This document shows, in pieces, positions 24,625-34,305 of a stretch of 42,104 nt of DNA. This DNA comes from Peribacillus psychrosaccharolyticus ATCC 23296 (GTDB taxonomy: Bacteria; Bacillota; Bacilli; Bacillales; DSM-1321), in contig NZ_AJTN02000003.1 in the NCBI RefSeq assembly GCF_000305495.1, forward strand, positions 1-42,104, written 5' to 3'. Under the pieces are notes generated by a model. It did no database searches and had not been told where the DNA came from. It worked only from the letters and a program-made list of their open reading frames with translations. The stretch's first letter is position 1, and each line of letters starts with the position of its first letter. The translations under genes and the position numbers were made by a program.

Positions 24625-24926
24625 TTGACTTTAAATATAAAAATAGTTTACTAGATTAAGAGCAGCCTTCCATCACGATTCCTGTATGAATATAACTGTC
24701 CAACTTGTAAGTGTAAACCTTTTCAAACTTTTTTAAATACTAATAATGAATAGATATGTATTTTTTTGTTATAAATGATAGAAAAAAGTTTTGTTTTTGT
24801 AGGAAGTGGTATGTATTAATTGGGTTAATATACCTTATAATGATAATTTTGATAGATTATAGTAGTTTTTTGACGATAGTGGTTAACCTCTTTAGTGTCT
24901 GAATGTATAGGGGAGTGTTAAGGAAC
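24625..24926. other. AT-rich intergenic region before the second VWA lipoprotein
   Basis: No gene is seen. A TATAAT at 24836-24841 is present but has no good -35 partner. A TTGACG at 24870-24875 lacks a good -10. It marks the right end of the toxin array. Confidence 0.4.
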
Positions 24927-26318
24927 ATGGGGAGAAAGAAGCAGATTTTGATTGTGTTAATGAGTATTTTCTTTATTTCTGCATGCAGTGATAAGCCGGT
25001 TGAATCGGAAACAGGTAAAGAGGTCGAGACAAAAGAGAAAAAAATGGAGCGGAAAGAAACGACCAAACCAGATGAAAGAGATACAGCTTATCTTCTGTCG
25101 GAGCTTCCAGCATCTACTTGGACGGTTCAGGAAATTGTTCATGCACCTGCGGGTGAATTTTCAGGTCAAGAGTTTTCCGATTTAGAGTTGGAAAAACAAA
25201 ACAAAGCGGTGGCACTTCTAAAAGAACTTCCGAAAATTGGGGAAAATCCAACAGAGGATGAAATTGAACTTTACTGGCGGAAGTCGTTAGAACTCTTTCA
25301 TGAAGCTTACCCAAATCCAGCGGATGTGTTAGATGAGATAGCGATCGAGTCATTTGGCAATTCTGAAATCGAAGATGAACGGTATCAATTTAAGGATAAA
25401 CTAAACGTAGAAATTATTCTGGATGCCAGTGGAAGCATGGCGAAAAAGATGAACGGCAAGACGATGATGGACACGGCGAAAGAAGCGATTGAAGAGTTTG
25501 CCGGCGCTCTGCCTGAGGGGGCAAATATTGCCCTGCGGGTCTATGGACACAAAGGGAGTAATGAAGACAAAGATAAAGAAATATCGTGTAAAAGTAATGA
25601 ATTAGTCTATGACATGCATTCATATGACCAAACGAGTTTGCAAGATTCATTGAAACAATTTAAACCAACTGGTTTTACGCCTCTAGCGAACGCATTGACA
25701 GAAGCAAAAAAAGATTTAGAAAAACTAAACAGTGATGAGAATACCAATATTATTTATGTAGTTAGTGACGGCGTGGAAACCTGTAATGGTGACCCTGTAG
25801 CTGAAGCTAAAAAACTGGCTGAATCGGATATCCAGCCGATAGTCAATGTCATTGGATTTGATGTCGATGGCGACGGTCAAAACCAGCTGAAAGAAGTAGC
25901 TAAAGCAGCGAAAGGGCTATATGCGGACGCAAAGAATCAAGAACAATTGAAAGAAGAGTTAGAAAAAACCAAAAAGATCGCGAAACAGTGGGAAGAATGG
26001 AAAAGAGACGCCGTGAATGGAGCATCCTCACAACGCTATGAGCAGATGCGTAAGAATATCCCTCGTTTCGGTATTGAGTGGGGCGATGCAAATAGCTTTG
26101 AGAAATTTAATATGCGTCAACCACTTAATATGCTGAAAGACGAGGGGCATATCAGCCGCACTGCTTTTCAGCTCTTATCTGATAAAACGAGTGAGCGGTT
26201 CAGTCATATAATGGAGTTACGAAAAGAAGTGGAGAAAGATTTGGATAACTTAGCTGATCAAAATTTTGAAGAGGCACGAGAAGAAATTAATCAGAAATAT
26301 AATGAAAAGAGTGAATAA
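24927..26318 (+). CDS. VWA-domain lipoprotein, second paralogue
   Basis: Lipoprotein of about 463 residues, paralogous to the one at 3610. The signal ends F-I-S-A-C (Cys20). A charged linker and a helical region lead to a VWA domain with D-A-S-G-S at 166-170, and later P-T-G-F-T-P-L-A and V-V-S-D-G. Stretches such as R-x-Y-G-H-K-G and G-D-P-x-A-x-A-K-x-L-A-x-S-D are shared with the 3610 protein. The C-terminal region differs. The ATG at 24927 is preferred (GGGGAG and AAGGA upstream) over 24903. It stands alone before a terminator. Confidence 0.85.
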   Translation: MGRKKQILIVLMSIFFISACSDKPVESETGKEVETKEKKMERKETTKPDERDTAYLLSELPASTWTVQEIVHAPAGEFSGQEFSDLELEKQNKAVALLKELPKIGENPTEDEIELYWRKSLELFHEAYPNPADVLDEIAIESFGNSEIEDERYQFKDKLNVEIILDASGSMAKKMNGKTMMDTAKEAIEEFAGALPEGANIALRVYGHKGSNEDKDKEISCKSNELVYDMHSYDQTSLQDSLKQFKPTGFTPLANALTEAKKDLEKLNSDENTNIIYVVSDGVETCNGDPVAEAKKLAESDIQPIVNVIGFDVDGDGQNQLKEVAKAAKGLYADAKNQEQLKEELEKTKKIAKQWEEWKRDAVNGASSQRYEQMRKNIPRFGIEWGDANSFEKFNMRQPLNMLKDEGHISRTAFQLLSDKTSERFSHIMELRKEVEKDLDNLADQNFEEAREEINQKYNEKSE

Positions 26319-26372
26319 ATGAAGGAGTCAGTGCATCACTAATGTCAAGGAGATGTCCTTCAAAATAAGTTT

Positions 26373-26402
26373 GACGACACGATATAAGGTGTCGTCTTTT
26401 TT
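26373..26402 (+). terminator. Terminator after the second VWA lipoprotein
   Basis: Perfect arms GACGACAC (26373-26380) and GTGTCGTC (26389-26396) followed by T6. Confidence 0.9.
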
Positions 26403-27034
26403 GTTTTAAAAAAACGATGAAAAAAGTTTATCTTCTTAATCGTTTGGATTTTTATCCAAACTTTGTTATCCTAATATAAGAATGTGGATAAAACCACTGA
26501 TATATGTAGTGAAGGCCCATTTATATTTTGTTCGTTTAGCTGTGCAGGTAGTTTCCTCTTTTATCATATCACATCGTTTTTTCCTACAAAAATTGTTCAA
26601 TTAATTAGATACGGATGTTTATTAGTACGTATGGGAAATATACCTCTACGCACAGTGCCTTATGTAAGCGTGGAAAACTCCTTTTAGGCAATAGCAAGTT
26701 TACTATAAATGAAACCAAGTTTCATTCCTTTCTTAACAAACTGTATATGCATATTCCCTCAGTTGTTTTAGTTCCATCTCCGGTGAACTTAATTAATCAC
26801 ATATTTTATTCTTTCAATATAATCTTAAATTGAAAAATTATTCTTCCTTGTGGTTCGTGACGGCTGAAGTCTTTCAGCTGATTCATTGTCCATTTCTGGT
26901 GTTAGTTACGTTCCAACATCAATGTGATTAGTAAGGGTAAGCTGCTAGTGCAAGTGTAGCGAAATTCATTAGAAAAAAAGGAAATACAGCATAACTGAAT
27001 ATCATCTGGGCAACTATTAGAATGAGGTGACTTA
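26403..27034. other. Intergenic region upstream of opuA
   Basis: More than 600 bases without a supported gene. It contains a perfect hairpin at 26442-26461 and a TATAAT at 26818-26823 without a convincing -35. Short frames inside it lack ribosome-binding sites and resemble no protein I know. Confidence 0.45.
26442..26461. promoter_or_regulatory. Perfect inverted repeat upstream of opuA
   Basis: GTTTGGAT, four T, ATCCAAAC. It lacks a T tail, so it is more likely an operator or RNA hairpin than a terminator. It lies almost 600 bases from opuAA, so a link to osmotic control is uncertain. Confidence 0.4.
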
Positions 27035-28240
27035 ATGAAACCAAATGTAGAAGTTAGAAATGTCTCGAAAATATTCGGAAAATCTCCAAAAACAGCTGCC
27101 GATTTGTTGGTCCAAGGCAAATCAAAGAAAGAAATCTTGAAAAAAACCGGACATACAGTTGGGGTTAATAATGTGAATTTCGAAATATATCCTGGTGAAA
27201 TATTCGTCATCATGGGATTGTCGGGAAGTGGAAAATCAACTTTAATCCGTATGTTTAATCGGTTGATTGATCCGACGATTGGTGAAATTCTTATTGATAA
27301 TGAAGATATCGTTAAGATGAATTCAGCTCGATTAAGAGAAGTTAGGCAAAAAAAGATTAGTATGGTCTTTCAAAACTTTGCTCTTTTTCCTCATAAAACG
27401 ATTGTCGAAAATGCTGAATATGGACTTGAAATTCAGAAAGTTGATCCAAAGGTAAGACGGGAAAAAGCAACGAAGGCACTCGAAGTTGTTGGACTAAAAG
27501 GGTACGAAAATCAATTGCCTTCACAATTAAGCGGCGGTATGCAGCAACGGGTGGGTCTTGCTCGTGCGCTTGCAAGTGATACCGATATCTTGCTAATGGA
27601 TGAAGCCTTCAGCGCACTTGATCCATTAATTCGTAAAGATATGCAGGATGAATTAATTGAAATTCAAGAGCAATACAAAAAAACGATTATTTTTATCACT
27701 CATGATCTTGATGAAGCATTAAGAATTGGTGATCGAATTGCTTTAATGAAAGATGGCAGTGTAATTCAATTGGGCACGCCAGAACAAATTATGATGAATC
27801 CTGCCAATGAATTTGTTGAGAAGTTTGTTGCAGATGTGGATCTATCTAAAGTATTAACTGCGTCTCACGTGATGATTCGACCAGAAAAAGTAACGGTAGA
27901 CAGAGGGCCAAGGGTTGCCTTAGAAATCATGCGTAAACAAGGGTATTCAAGTATATTTGTTGTGGATCGTAAGCAGAAGTTATTAGGGGCTTTGTCTGCT
28001 GAACAAGCACGTCAAGCCATGGAACATAACCTTTCTATCTCTGAAGTGATGTCAACGGATATCCCGACGGTTCCAGAAGATCAATTGCTAGCTGATCTTA
28101 TGGATGTAATTGCAACCTCGTCTGTACCTATATCTGTGATTGATGATGAACATAGAATAAAAGGAATCGTCCTTCGCGGGCCAGTTATTGGTGCTTTAGC
28201 GGGGAATAAAGATTCTTTAAATGAATTGGAGAGTGAGTAA
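27035..28240 (+). CDS. opuAA: Glycine betaine/proline ABC transporter, ATP-binding subunit
   Basis: Cytoplasmic ATPase of 401 residues of the OpuA osmoprotectant importer. Walker A G-L-S-G-S-G-K-S-T is at 61-69, signature L-S-G-G-M-Q at 165-170 and Walker B L-L-M-D-E at 186-190. The first 55 residues are the OpuAA/ProV N-terminal extension. Residues about 280-390 form a tandem CBS module, the ionic-strength sensor in this family. The ATG follows GAGGTGA. The next gene starts four bases after the stop. Confidence 0.95.
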   Translation: MKPNVEVRNVSKIFGKSPKTAADLLVQGKSKKEILKKTGHTVGVNNVNFEIYPGEIFVIMGLSGSGKSTLIRMFNRLIDPTIGEILIDNEDIVKMNSARLREVRQKKISMVFQNFALFPHKTIVENAEYGLEIQKVDPKVRREKATKALEVVGLKGYENQLPSQLSGGMQQRVGLARALASDTDILLMDEAFSALDPLIRKDMQDELIEIQEQYKKTIIFITHDLDEALRIGDRIALMKDGSVIQLGTPEQIMMNPANEFVEKFVADVDLSKVLTASHVMIRPEKVTVDRGPRVALEIMRKQGYSSIFVVDRKQKLLGALSAEQARQAMEHNLSISEVMSTDIPTVPEDQLLADLMDVIATSSVPISVIDDEHRIKGIVLRGPVIGALAGNKDSLNELESE

Positions 28241-28244
28241 TTCA

Positions 28245-29972
28245 ATGAATATACCGAAAATCCCACTAGGAGCCTGGGTAGATTCTTTAGTGGATTGGAT
28301 GACTATTGCATTGGCTGGATTATTCTCACTTATAACCAATACGATTGAGGGCCTCTTAAATATTTTAGTGGATGTTATGAGTGTAGGTCCTTCTATTATC
28401 TTAATTGTTATTTTAACGCTATTGGTTACTTATACAAGTAAGTGGCCGCTTGGACTATTTACTTTAATCAGCTTATTATTAATTGATAATCTGGGTTATT
28501 GGGAATCAAGTATTCAAACACTTGCCATCGTTATTTTATCAGGTTTCCTGACCATTTTAATTGGGATCCCCATTGGGATATGGTGTGCCCAAAATAAAAC
28601 GGTTAGAAAAGTAGTAACACCTATTTTAGACTTCATGCAAACGATGCCCGCCTTTGTCTATCTTATTCCAGCCATTTTATTTTTTGGAATAGGCGTAGTA
28701 CCAGGAATCATCGCATCGTTTATTTTTGCTATTGCTCCGACGATACGTATGACCAACTTAGGGATACAAGAAGTACCTAATGAACTAATCGAAGCATCTG
28801 ATGCCTTCGGTTCGACAACGAGTCAAAAGTTATTTAAGGTACAACTTCCGATTGCCACACCAACCATCTTAGCAGGGGTAAATCAAAGCATCATGCTTGC
28901 TCTGTCTATGGTCGTTACAGCATCATTGGTTGGTGCACCTGGACTAGGGGCAGATGTTTACCGAGCAGTTAGTCAAATTAATGTAGGACAAGGTTTTGAA
29001 GCGGGATTATCGATTGTTATTATTGCGATTGTTCTCGATCGTATTACACAGAACCTGCGTAAGCCGGCGTATGAGCACATCATTAGCCGAAAACTAATTT
29101 CAATCATTATGGTTGTCCTTGTAGTTGGTACAGCACTCTTTACTATAATTTCTAAGGAAGCTGCCATAACAGGGGATAAAGATAATATCGGTGCTCAAGT
29201 CGATTATGAAATCATTGGGATTGAACCTGGTGCCGGATTAATGAAACAAACGAAAACAGCATTAGAAGATTATCAGCTAGATAATTGGCAGCTTGTTGAA
29301 GGGTCTTCAGCAGCAATGGTAGCCGAATTAAAAAAGGCTATCGATAAAAAAGAACCAATTGTTGTTACCGGTTGGTCGCCGCACTGGATGTTCTCAGCAT
29401 ATGATTTGAAATATCTCGACGATCCGAAGAATTCGTATGGCGGTGCTGAAAATATTAATACCGTAGTGCGAAAAGGTCTGGAACAGGATGTACCTGGTGC
29501 TTATACGATTCTGGATCAATTCAACTGGAAAACGGCTGATATGGAAGATGTCATGGTCAACGTTTCTGGAGGAATGTCTCCTGCAGAAGCAGCAGATAAG
29601 TGGATAAAAGCGCATCCGGACGAAGTAGCTGAATGGGTAAAGGGTGCCAAAGCAGGTAATGGTGAAAGCATCCAACTTGTGTATGTGGCATGGGATACTG
29701 AAATTGCTAGTACAAATGTGATTGCCAAGGTTCTTGAACAAAATGGCTATGACGTGACAATGAGTCAAGTTGAGGTTGGTCCAATGTTTGCTGGGGTAGC
29801 TAACGGCAGTGCAGATGCTATGGTGGCTGCATGGCTCCCAAGTACACATCTAGAATTTTACAATAAATATAAAGAGGATATCGTTGATCTGGGACCAAAC
29901 CTGAAAGGAACGAAAACTGGGTTGGTCGTACCAGAGTACATGGATATTGACTCTGTTGAAGATTTAAAATAA
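28245..29972 (+). CDS. opuABC: Glycine betaine ABC transporter, fused permease and substrate-binding protein
   Basis: Protein of 575 residues joining permease and binding protein, as in Lactococcus OpuABC; B. subtilis has two separate proteins (OpuAB, OpuAC). Residues about 1-300 are the permease with the binding-protein-dependent transport signature (E-A-S-D-A-F-G-S...). A transmembrane helix near 287-305 then anchors a periplasm-like binding domain on the outer face. That domain contains V-T-G-W-S-P-H-W-M-F and A-W-L-P-S-T-H, with Trp residues of the betaine cage. The ATG at 28245 has GGAGAGTGAG upstream. Uptake of glycine betaine under salt stress is the expected role. Confidence 0.93.
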   Translation: MNIPKIPLGAWVDSLVDWMTIALAGLFSLITNTIEGLLNILVDVMSVGPSIILIVILTLLVTYTSKWPLGLFTLISLLLIDNLGYWESSIQTLAIVILSGFLTILIGIPIGIWCAQNKTVRKVVTPILDFMQTMPAFVYLIPAILFFGIGVVPGIIASFIFAIAPTIRMTNLGIQEVPNELIEASDAFGSTTSQKLFKVQLPIATPTILAGVNQSIMLALSMVVTASLVGAPGLGADVYRAVSQINVGQGFEAGLSIVIIAIVLDRITQNLRKPAYEHIISRKLISIIMVVLVVGTALFTIISKEAAITGDKDNIGAQVDYEIIGIEPGAGLMKQTKTALEDYQLDNWQLVEGSSAAMVAELKKAIDKKEPIVVTGWSPHWMFSAYDLKYLDDPKNSYGGAENINTVVRKGLEQDVPGAYTILDQFNWKTADMEDVMVNVSGGMSPAEAADKWIKAHPDEVAEWVKGAKAGNGESIQLVYVAWDTEIASTNVIAKVLEQNGYDVTMSQVEVGPMFAGVANGSADAMVAAWLPSTHLEFYNKYKEDIVDLGPNLKGTKTGLVVPEYMDIDSVEDLK

Positions 29973-29983
29973 GAAAAGATAAA

Positions 29984-30027
29984 GTCCCAAAAAGTCATTG
30001 GAAACTGACTTTTTGGGACATTTTTTT
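29984..30027 (+). terminator. Strong terminator after opuA
   Basis: Perfect 14-base arms (GTCCCAAAAAGTCA at 29984-29997 and its complement at 30006-30019) followed by ATTTTTTT. The A run on the left makes it able to work on both strands. Confidence 0.95.
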
Positions 30028-30194
30028 ATTTATACACATAAAGTCAGCTGAAGGTTTGCAATTGGATAAAATAGGTATTAGTAATAGATGTGGATACATA
30101 AGAATCACGTAGGGGTATTAATGTCTTCAGGGGGAATCTGAAAAATATTTAAAGGAAATTTTGGAAAACGAATGAATATATAGAGGAGAAGTAA

Positions 30195-30218
30195 ATTTAA
30201 TCAATCGATTGATTAAAT
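30195..30218. promoter_or_regulatory. 24-base perfect palindrome, probable operator
   Basis: The sequence is self-complementary over 24 bases around the centre ATCGAT, with core AATCAATCGATTGATT. It ends 21 bases before the start codon at 30240. Size and symmetry fit a dimeric repressor site, for example a TetR-type protein. No such regulator is in the window. Confidence 0.6.
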
Positions 30219-30239
30219 GAGTGTGAAAGGAGTGGGTAA

Positions 30240-33200
30240 ATGAACAAGCCTTTAGAAAGAACCGATCTTGAAAAAAGAAGACAAGTCTTTCAACAGGAAT
30301 TGGATACCCTTTGGGAGAAACGGTTAATTCCAAAAACCGATTATATTCGCATCGGGAGTGTTTATGACCGGCATTATCAGCAAATGGTCCAGCGTCTACA
30401 TAGTCAGCAAACCGTTAAGGAGAAAGAAGCAGTTGTACTAGATCAACCTGTTGGAATAGAAGAAACTAACCCAGAGAGAATAGAATTATCTACATCTTCT
30501 GGTGAGGTAGTTGAGAGGCAGGAAGAACACTCATCTGAAGCTCGATCAGATACAAAGGCACCTGTTTATCAAGCTGAACCGATTAATGAAAAAACACAGG
30601 AACAGATTAGAGAAAGAAATATTACTGCTGTGCTAATTACAGGTGTTATTCTTTTATTGTTTGGAGGTCTGATATGGGCAACATCTACATGGGGAAGTTT
30701 AAACTCACTTCTTAAAGTGTTTTGTATTAGTGCGGTTTCAGTCTTCTTTGCCGGAATGGCATACCTTGCTGCGAGGCTGAAGATTAGACAGACGTCTTTT
30801 GCCTTTTTAACTTTGGCTAGTCTGTTTGTTCCAATTGCACTCCTTTCAGCTTCTTATTATCAGATTTTCGGTCCTTACTTATCTCTTAAAGGAGACGGGC
30901 GCAGCCTCTTCGGATTCTTAGGGGGTCTGCTTTGTTTGGCCATTTATTACAAAATAGCTTCTCGATTTACATCGAAATTATTTATCTTTATTGCATTAGT
31001 TACTTTTGTTATCACGTTCATCTTTGGCTTTAACTATTTGGCCCCTACATTGGAAGTGCTTTGTCTCCTTATTACGGTGTTCAACCTGTTATTACTTTGG
31101 AAAATGGACACGATTCGTGACTGGCCTTTTCTCGCAGTATTTCGACCGTATTTTTTTGCTTTTGTACAGTTTAAGATCTTCGCAGAAGGTTTCATCGTGT
31201 TTACCCTATTTAGCAGCACTGTTATTTATTCGATTAGCTTATTACTATCGTCCTTGTTGTTTTTGATTTTGGCGGTAAAGTATAAAAAACGTTATTATAA
31301 CTTTGTGTTCAGTGTACTCTTCACTTATGGTTACACTCACTTTATTTACAATACCATTTTGGAAGAAACGGCTGTCATTGCGTTTGCCTGTCTACCATTG
31401 ATCTTTACAGCCTTACATGTATGGCTGGTACGTACCAATCCCTATCTCGGGAAAAGCTTTGCTTATACGAGTATGACGGTAAGCCTGCTTAGCTTTCTAT
31501 ATATCAATGCCTTATCTTATCAAGAGCATTATGCTCAGATTGTTTTAGCTCTGTTGATTATTGCTGCTCAGTACATCTTCTATGCTGATCGGGAGCAGAA
31601 AGCTGTGTATACCTATCCAGTCATCGGTCTGGTTAATTTAGCTTTGGTCTATCTAGGTCTGGCATTCGATGTATCCTTGGAATCAATCTTCACTTCATTA
31701 TTTTTAATTCAAGTGTTCAGCTATCTAGGTTTCTATCTATTTAATAATCTAGATCAATTAAAATTATATAAGAAGGGTGCTTTACTTTATTCGAGCGGGA
31801 TTATGGTCTTCATTTTGCTGATTAAGTTTGCTCAAATGGATTGGCTTATTGTAAGTCTATTCTTAGCAATCGTTTCAGGCCTATTTTTACTAACGGATTT
31901 TAAAGACCAATCGGGTTGGAGTAAGCAAGCAGGTCCTTTTGGTTTTATCATAGCGCTGACGGTTTCTTTGATTATTCTCTATCAGTATGCTGTTGAAGTC
32001 AGTCTATGGTACGAAGAGACGATCATCATAAGCGTTCATCTAGTTGGCATCTCACTTATCATGCTGATGTTAGGCTATTTATTACGGAATTATACCAAGC
32101 GATACTTTCATGTCGGATTTTTGACTGGGCAAGTAATTGCTATGTTAGCCTATATTTCGGTCTATATTGGTGAATCCCATCCATTTGTTATTACAGACAT
32201 CATGCTGATTGTCACAGCAATCAATCTTACTTCTGTGTATCTTTATCGGAAGCATCCTTTATGGTTAGCAGTCATTTTCACGAGCTTTGGCGTCTATTTC
32301 TCCCTATTCGATTTGATTGGTTCAACCAATAAAGAATTTATTACTGCGTTCTGTTTATTTGCTTCATTATTTTTCATGGTGGTTTCAGAGGTTATCGGGA
32401 GATATTCGGAAAGTGGCCGAACCTATTATTTTTGGTTTAGTCATTTAGTGAATATTGTAGGTGTTATCCTTGGAATTGGTCTTATTTATAGTTTTGATTC
32501 TTCCCCTTTCTGGTACTTAATGCCGCTAAGTCTTTATTGCATTAGTGCTGTAAGAGCTAAGATAAATTGGGAGCAATATAGTTTTACTTATATAGGCTTC
32601 TTAACGCTATTTGTTCAGACAATGTTGTTCTTTAAAGATATCCAAAATACAGCCTACTTGACAGCGTATGCTTTTGCCATTTCAGCTGGAATCATTAGTG
32701 TGTTGTGGATGTTGGGAAATTGTAAATGGAAAGAGATCATTGGCTACTACTTAATTCCTTATTTGCACTTTTCTATTATTGTCTATATTTCAGAATCCTT
32801 TATAAATGGTTTTCCAAGTGATTGGGCATTGGTTTTTTGGATCATCAGTGCGGTTTTGCAGCTTGTATTTGCAGGGTATTTATTGTTGAAACGTAAATGG
32901 AGCCATGCAATTGCGGGGACACTGTTCCTTAGTTTTCTTTTCTTTTCCATGTATGTCCAAACATTATCGCTTATGGCATGTCTATCAGTACTCTTAATTT
33001 TAGCTGCCTTGATGACAGGATTGAGCAGTAGATGGGTAAAGGGACTGGTGGTTCAAAAAGGTGAGGAAACCCTTGTAGATTTTTATAGGATATTCGGTTT
33101 GATTTATCTTATTCAATTAAATTATCAGTTGATTAACATCGAGTCCACTAATGCTGGATTAGACATTGGTGCAGCTTGTTTAATCCCACTTTATTTCTTA

Positions 33201-33772
33201 GTTATTCGCACGTTTACAAGTAGGCAGGCAGAAAAACAGGGTTATCTCTCGGCAGCGCTGATTTTGAGTCTTTTTCCGTATCAAAAAATATTGGAACAAT
33301 TCACGATACCTGAGGTCATTCAAGCAGAAGTATGGATCCTTCCGCTACTCATCATTAGTTCACTCTTGCTAAGAAAGCTCTACAACATGGGAGAAACCAC
33401 TCAACAAATAGAAATAGGCGTTGTGGCTTTTTTCTTTTTCTCTTAATTCTTGATGCGGTTCGAGGAGATACGTTGAATGATGCCTTAGTTATTGGAACGA
33501 TTTCTCTAGCAGCAATTTTATTTGGCTTTATTAGAAGATACAAATCTTATTTCTTGGCTGGAATAGGTACCATTTTATTAAATATTTACATGAATACAAA
33601 GTCTCTATGGGGTTATCTTCCATGGTGGTTGTATTTAATTATCGGCGGTTTACTTCTTATCTCCATAGCGAGCTATTTTGAATGGAAAAAACAAAAAGAA
33701 AATCGTACATCTAAAGAGATTCTTGAAAAAAATAAGCAACGATTTATGAAATGGTTTCATCAATGGAAGTAA
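30240..33772 (+). CDS. Very large polytopic membrane protein (apparent one-base frameshift near the end)
   Basis: About 1177 residues if joined. Residues 1-125 are soluble and charged. From about 130 on, 30 or more hydrophobic helices run in series, starting V-L-I-T-G-V-I-L-L-L-F-G-G-L-I-W-A. Overall shape resembles the large Bacillus membrane proteins annotated as SCO7613 C-terminal-domain or DUF2157-like, but the function is unknown. The first frame ends at 33446 in V-V-A-F-F-F-F-S. One added T in the T6 run at 33428-33433 continues it as L-I-L-D-A-V-R-G-D-T-L-N-D-A-L through to 33772. The ATG has AAAGGAG upstream, and the palindrome at 30195 may control it. Confidence 0.75.
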
Positions 33773-33784
33773 GACAAAATGAAT

Positions 33785-33809
33785 GCCCTAAAGCAGGCAG
33801 CTTTAGGGC
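33785..33809. terminator. Bidirectional hairpin between convergent genes
   Basis: Perfect arms GCCCTAAAGC (33785-33794) and GCTTTAGGGC (33800-33809). There is no long T run on either side, but its place between the ends of a plus-strand and a minus-strand gene fits a shared terminator. Confidence 0.6.
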
Positions 33810-33816
33810 AGTGAAA

Positions 33817-33888
33817 TTATGAAAATGTCATAATAAATCCTAAAACAAGAGCGATTAGGATAACGGTTATAAAGAATTTTTTGAACAT
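33817..33888 (-). CDS. Tiny membrane peptide gene (23 residues)
   Basis: Reverse strand: GGAGG, four bases, ATG, then M-F-K-K-F-F-I-T-V-I-L-I and a hydrophobic run ending M-T-F-S and TAA. A Lys-Lys start followed by one transmembrane helix is typical of small Bacillus membrane peptides. It ends near the hairpin at 33785-33809, its likely terminator. It is the only minus-strand gene I support as intact here. A type I toxin-like peptide or a regulatory micropeptide are both possible. Confidence 0.5.
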   Translation of the reverse strand: MFKKFFITVILIALVLGFIMTFS

Positions 33889-33958
33889 GATTCCTCCAGA
33901 TGATGTATTCGTATGCTTGCTAGTATATCATGTTTTTAACATTCTTAACCCACGGTAG

Positions 33959-34160
33959 AGGAGGTCAGTTTCAATCCTCGTTTTAATTGGGATCGTTGTC
34001 TACCACTCTCAGGGTGATGACCTTAAAGTGTTCATTATAGTGGTTTTCAGTATCTTCTTTTTCTTTTTTCTTAGTCTATATGCCTTCTGCTTTATATTTC
34101 GCGGCAGGTGCACTTGGTTTTAGAAAGTTGATTCAGGATCAAGGAGATAAAAATGTATAG
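33959..34160 (+). pseudogene. Remnant of a small membrane protein gene
   Basis: One frame reads S-I-L-V-L-I-G-I-V-V-Y-H-S-Q-G-D-D-L-K-V-F-I-I-V without a start codon. After T-rich runs near 34057-34070 another frame continues M-P-S-A-L-Y-F-A-A-G-A-L-G-F-R-K and ends at 34160. Together they look like a two-helix membrane protein that lost its start and carries a frameshift. No family recognised. Confidence 0.4.
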
Positions 34161-34170
34161 AGTTTGGATG

Positions 34171-34199
34171 CCCCTGGAACTTACGGTTCTAGGGGTTTT
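34171..34199 (+). terminator. Terminator before the moxR operon
   Basis: CCCCTGGAAC (34171-34180) pairs with GTTCTAGGGG (34186-34195), one G-T pair, followed by TTTTC. Confidence 0.75.
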
Positions 34200-34305
34200 C
34201 TCATATTTCCAGATTTTCCGACAGATTTAGAGAAGGTTTTGAGGAATATAGGTCGAATAGTATGAGTAGTAACAGCTAGTTACAGAAGCTTTAAGGAGGA
34301 AGAGA

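Noticed and set aside
25114-25353. Minus-strand frames across the second VWA lipoprotein gene
   Set aside because: They are antisense to a clearly coding gene with lipobox and VWA motifs and show no ribosome-binding sites.
26484-26833. Two short plus-strand frames upstream of opuA (26484-26687 and 26615-26833)
   Set aside because: They overlap each other, lack ribosome-binding sites and have compositions typical of non-coding AT-rich DNA.
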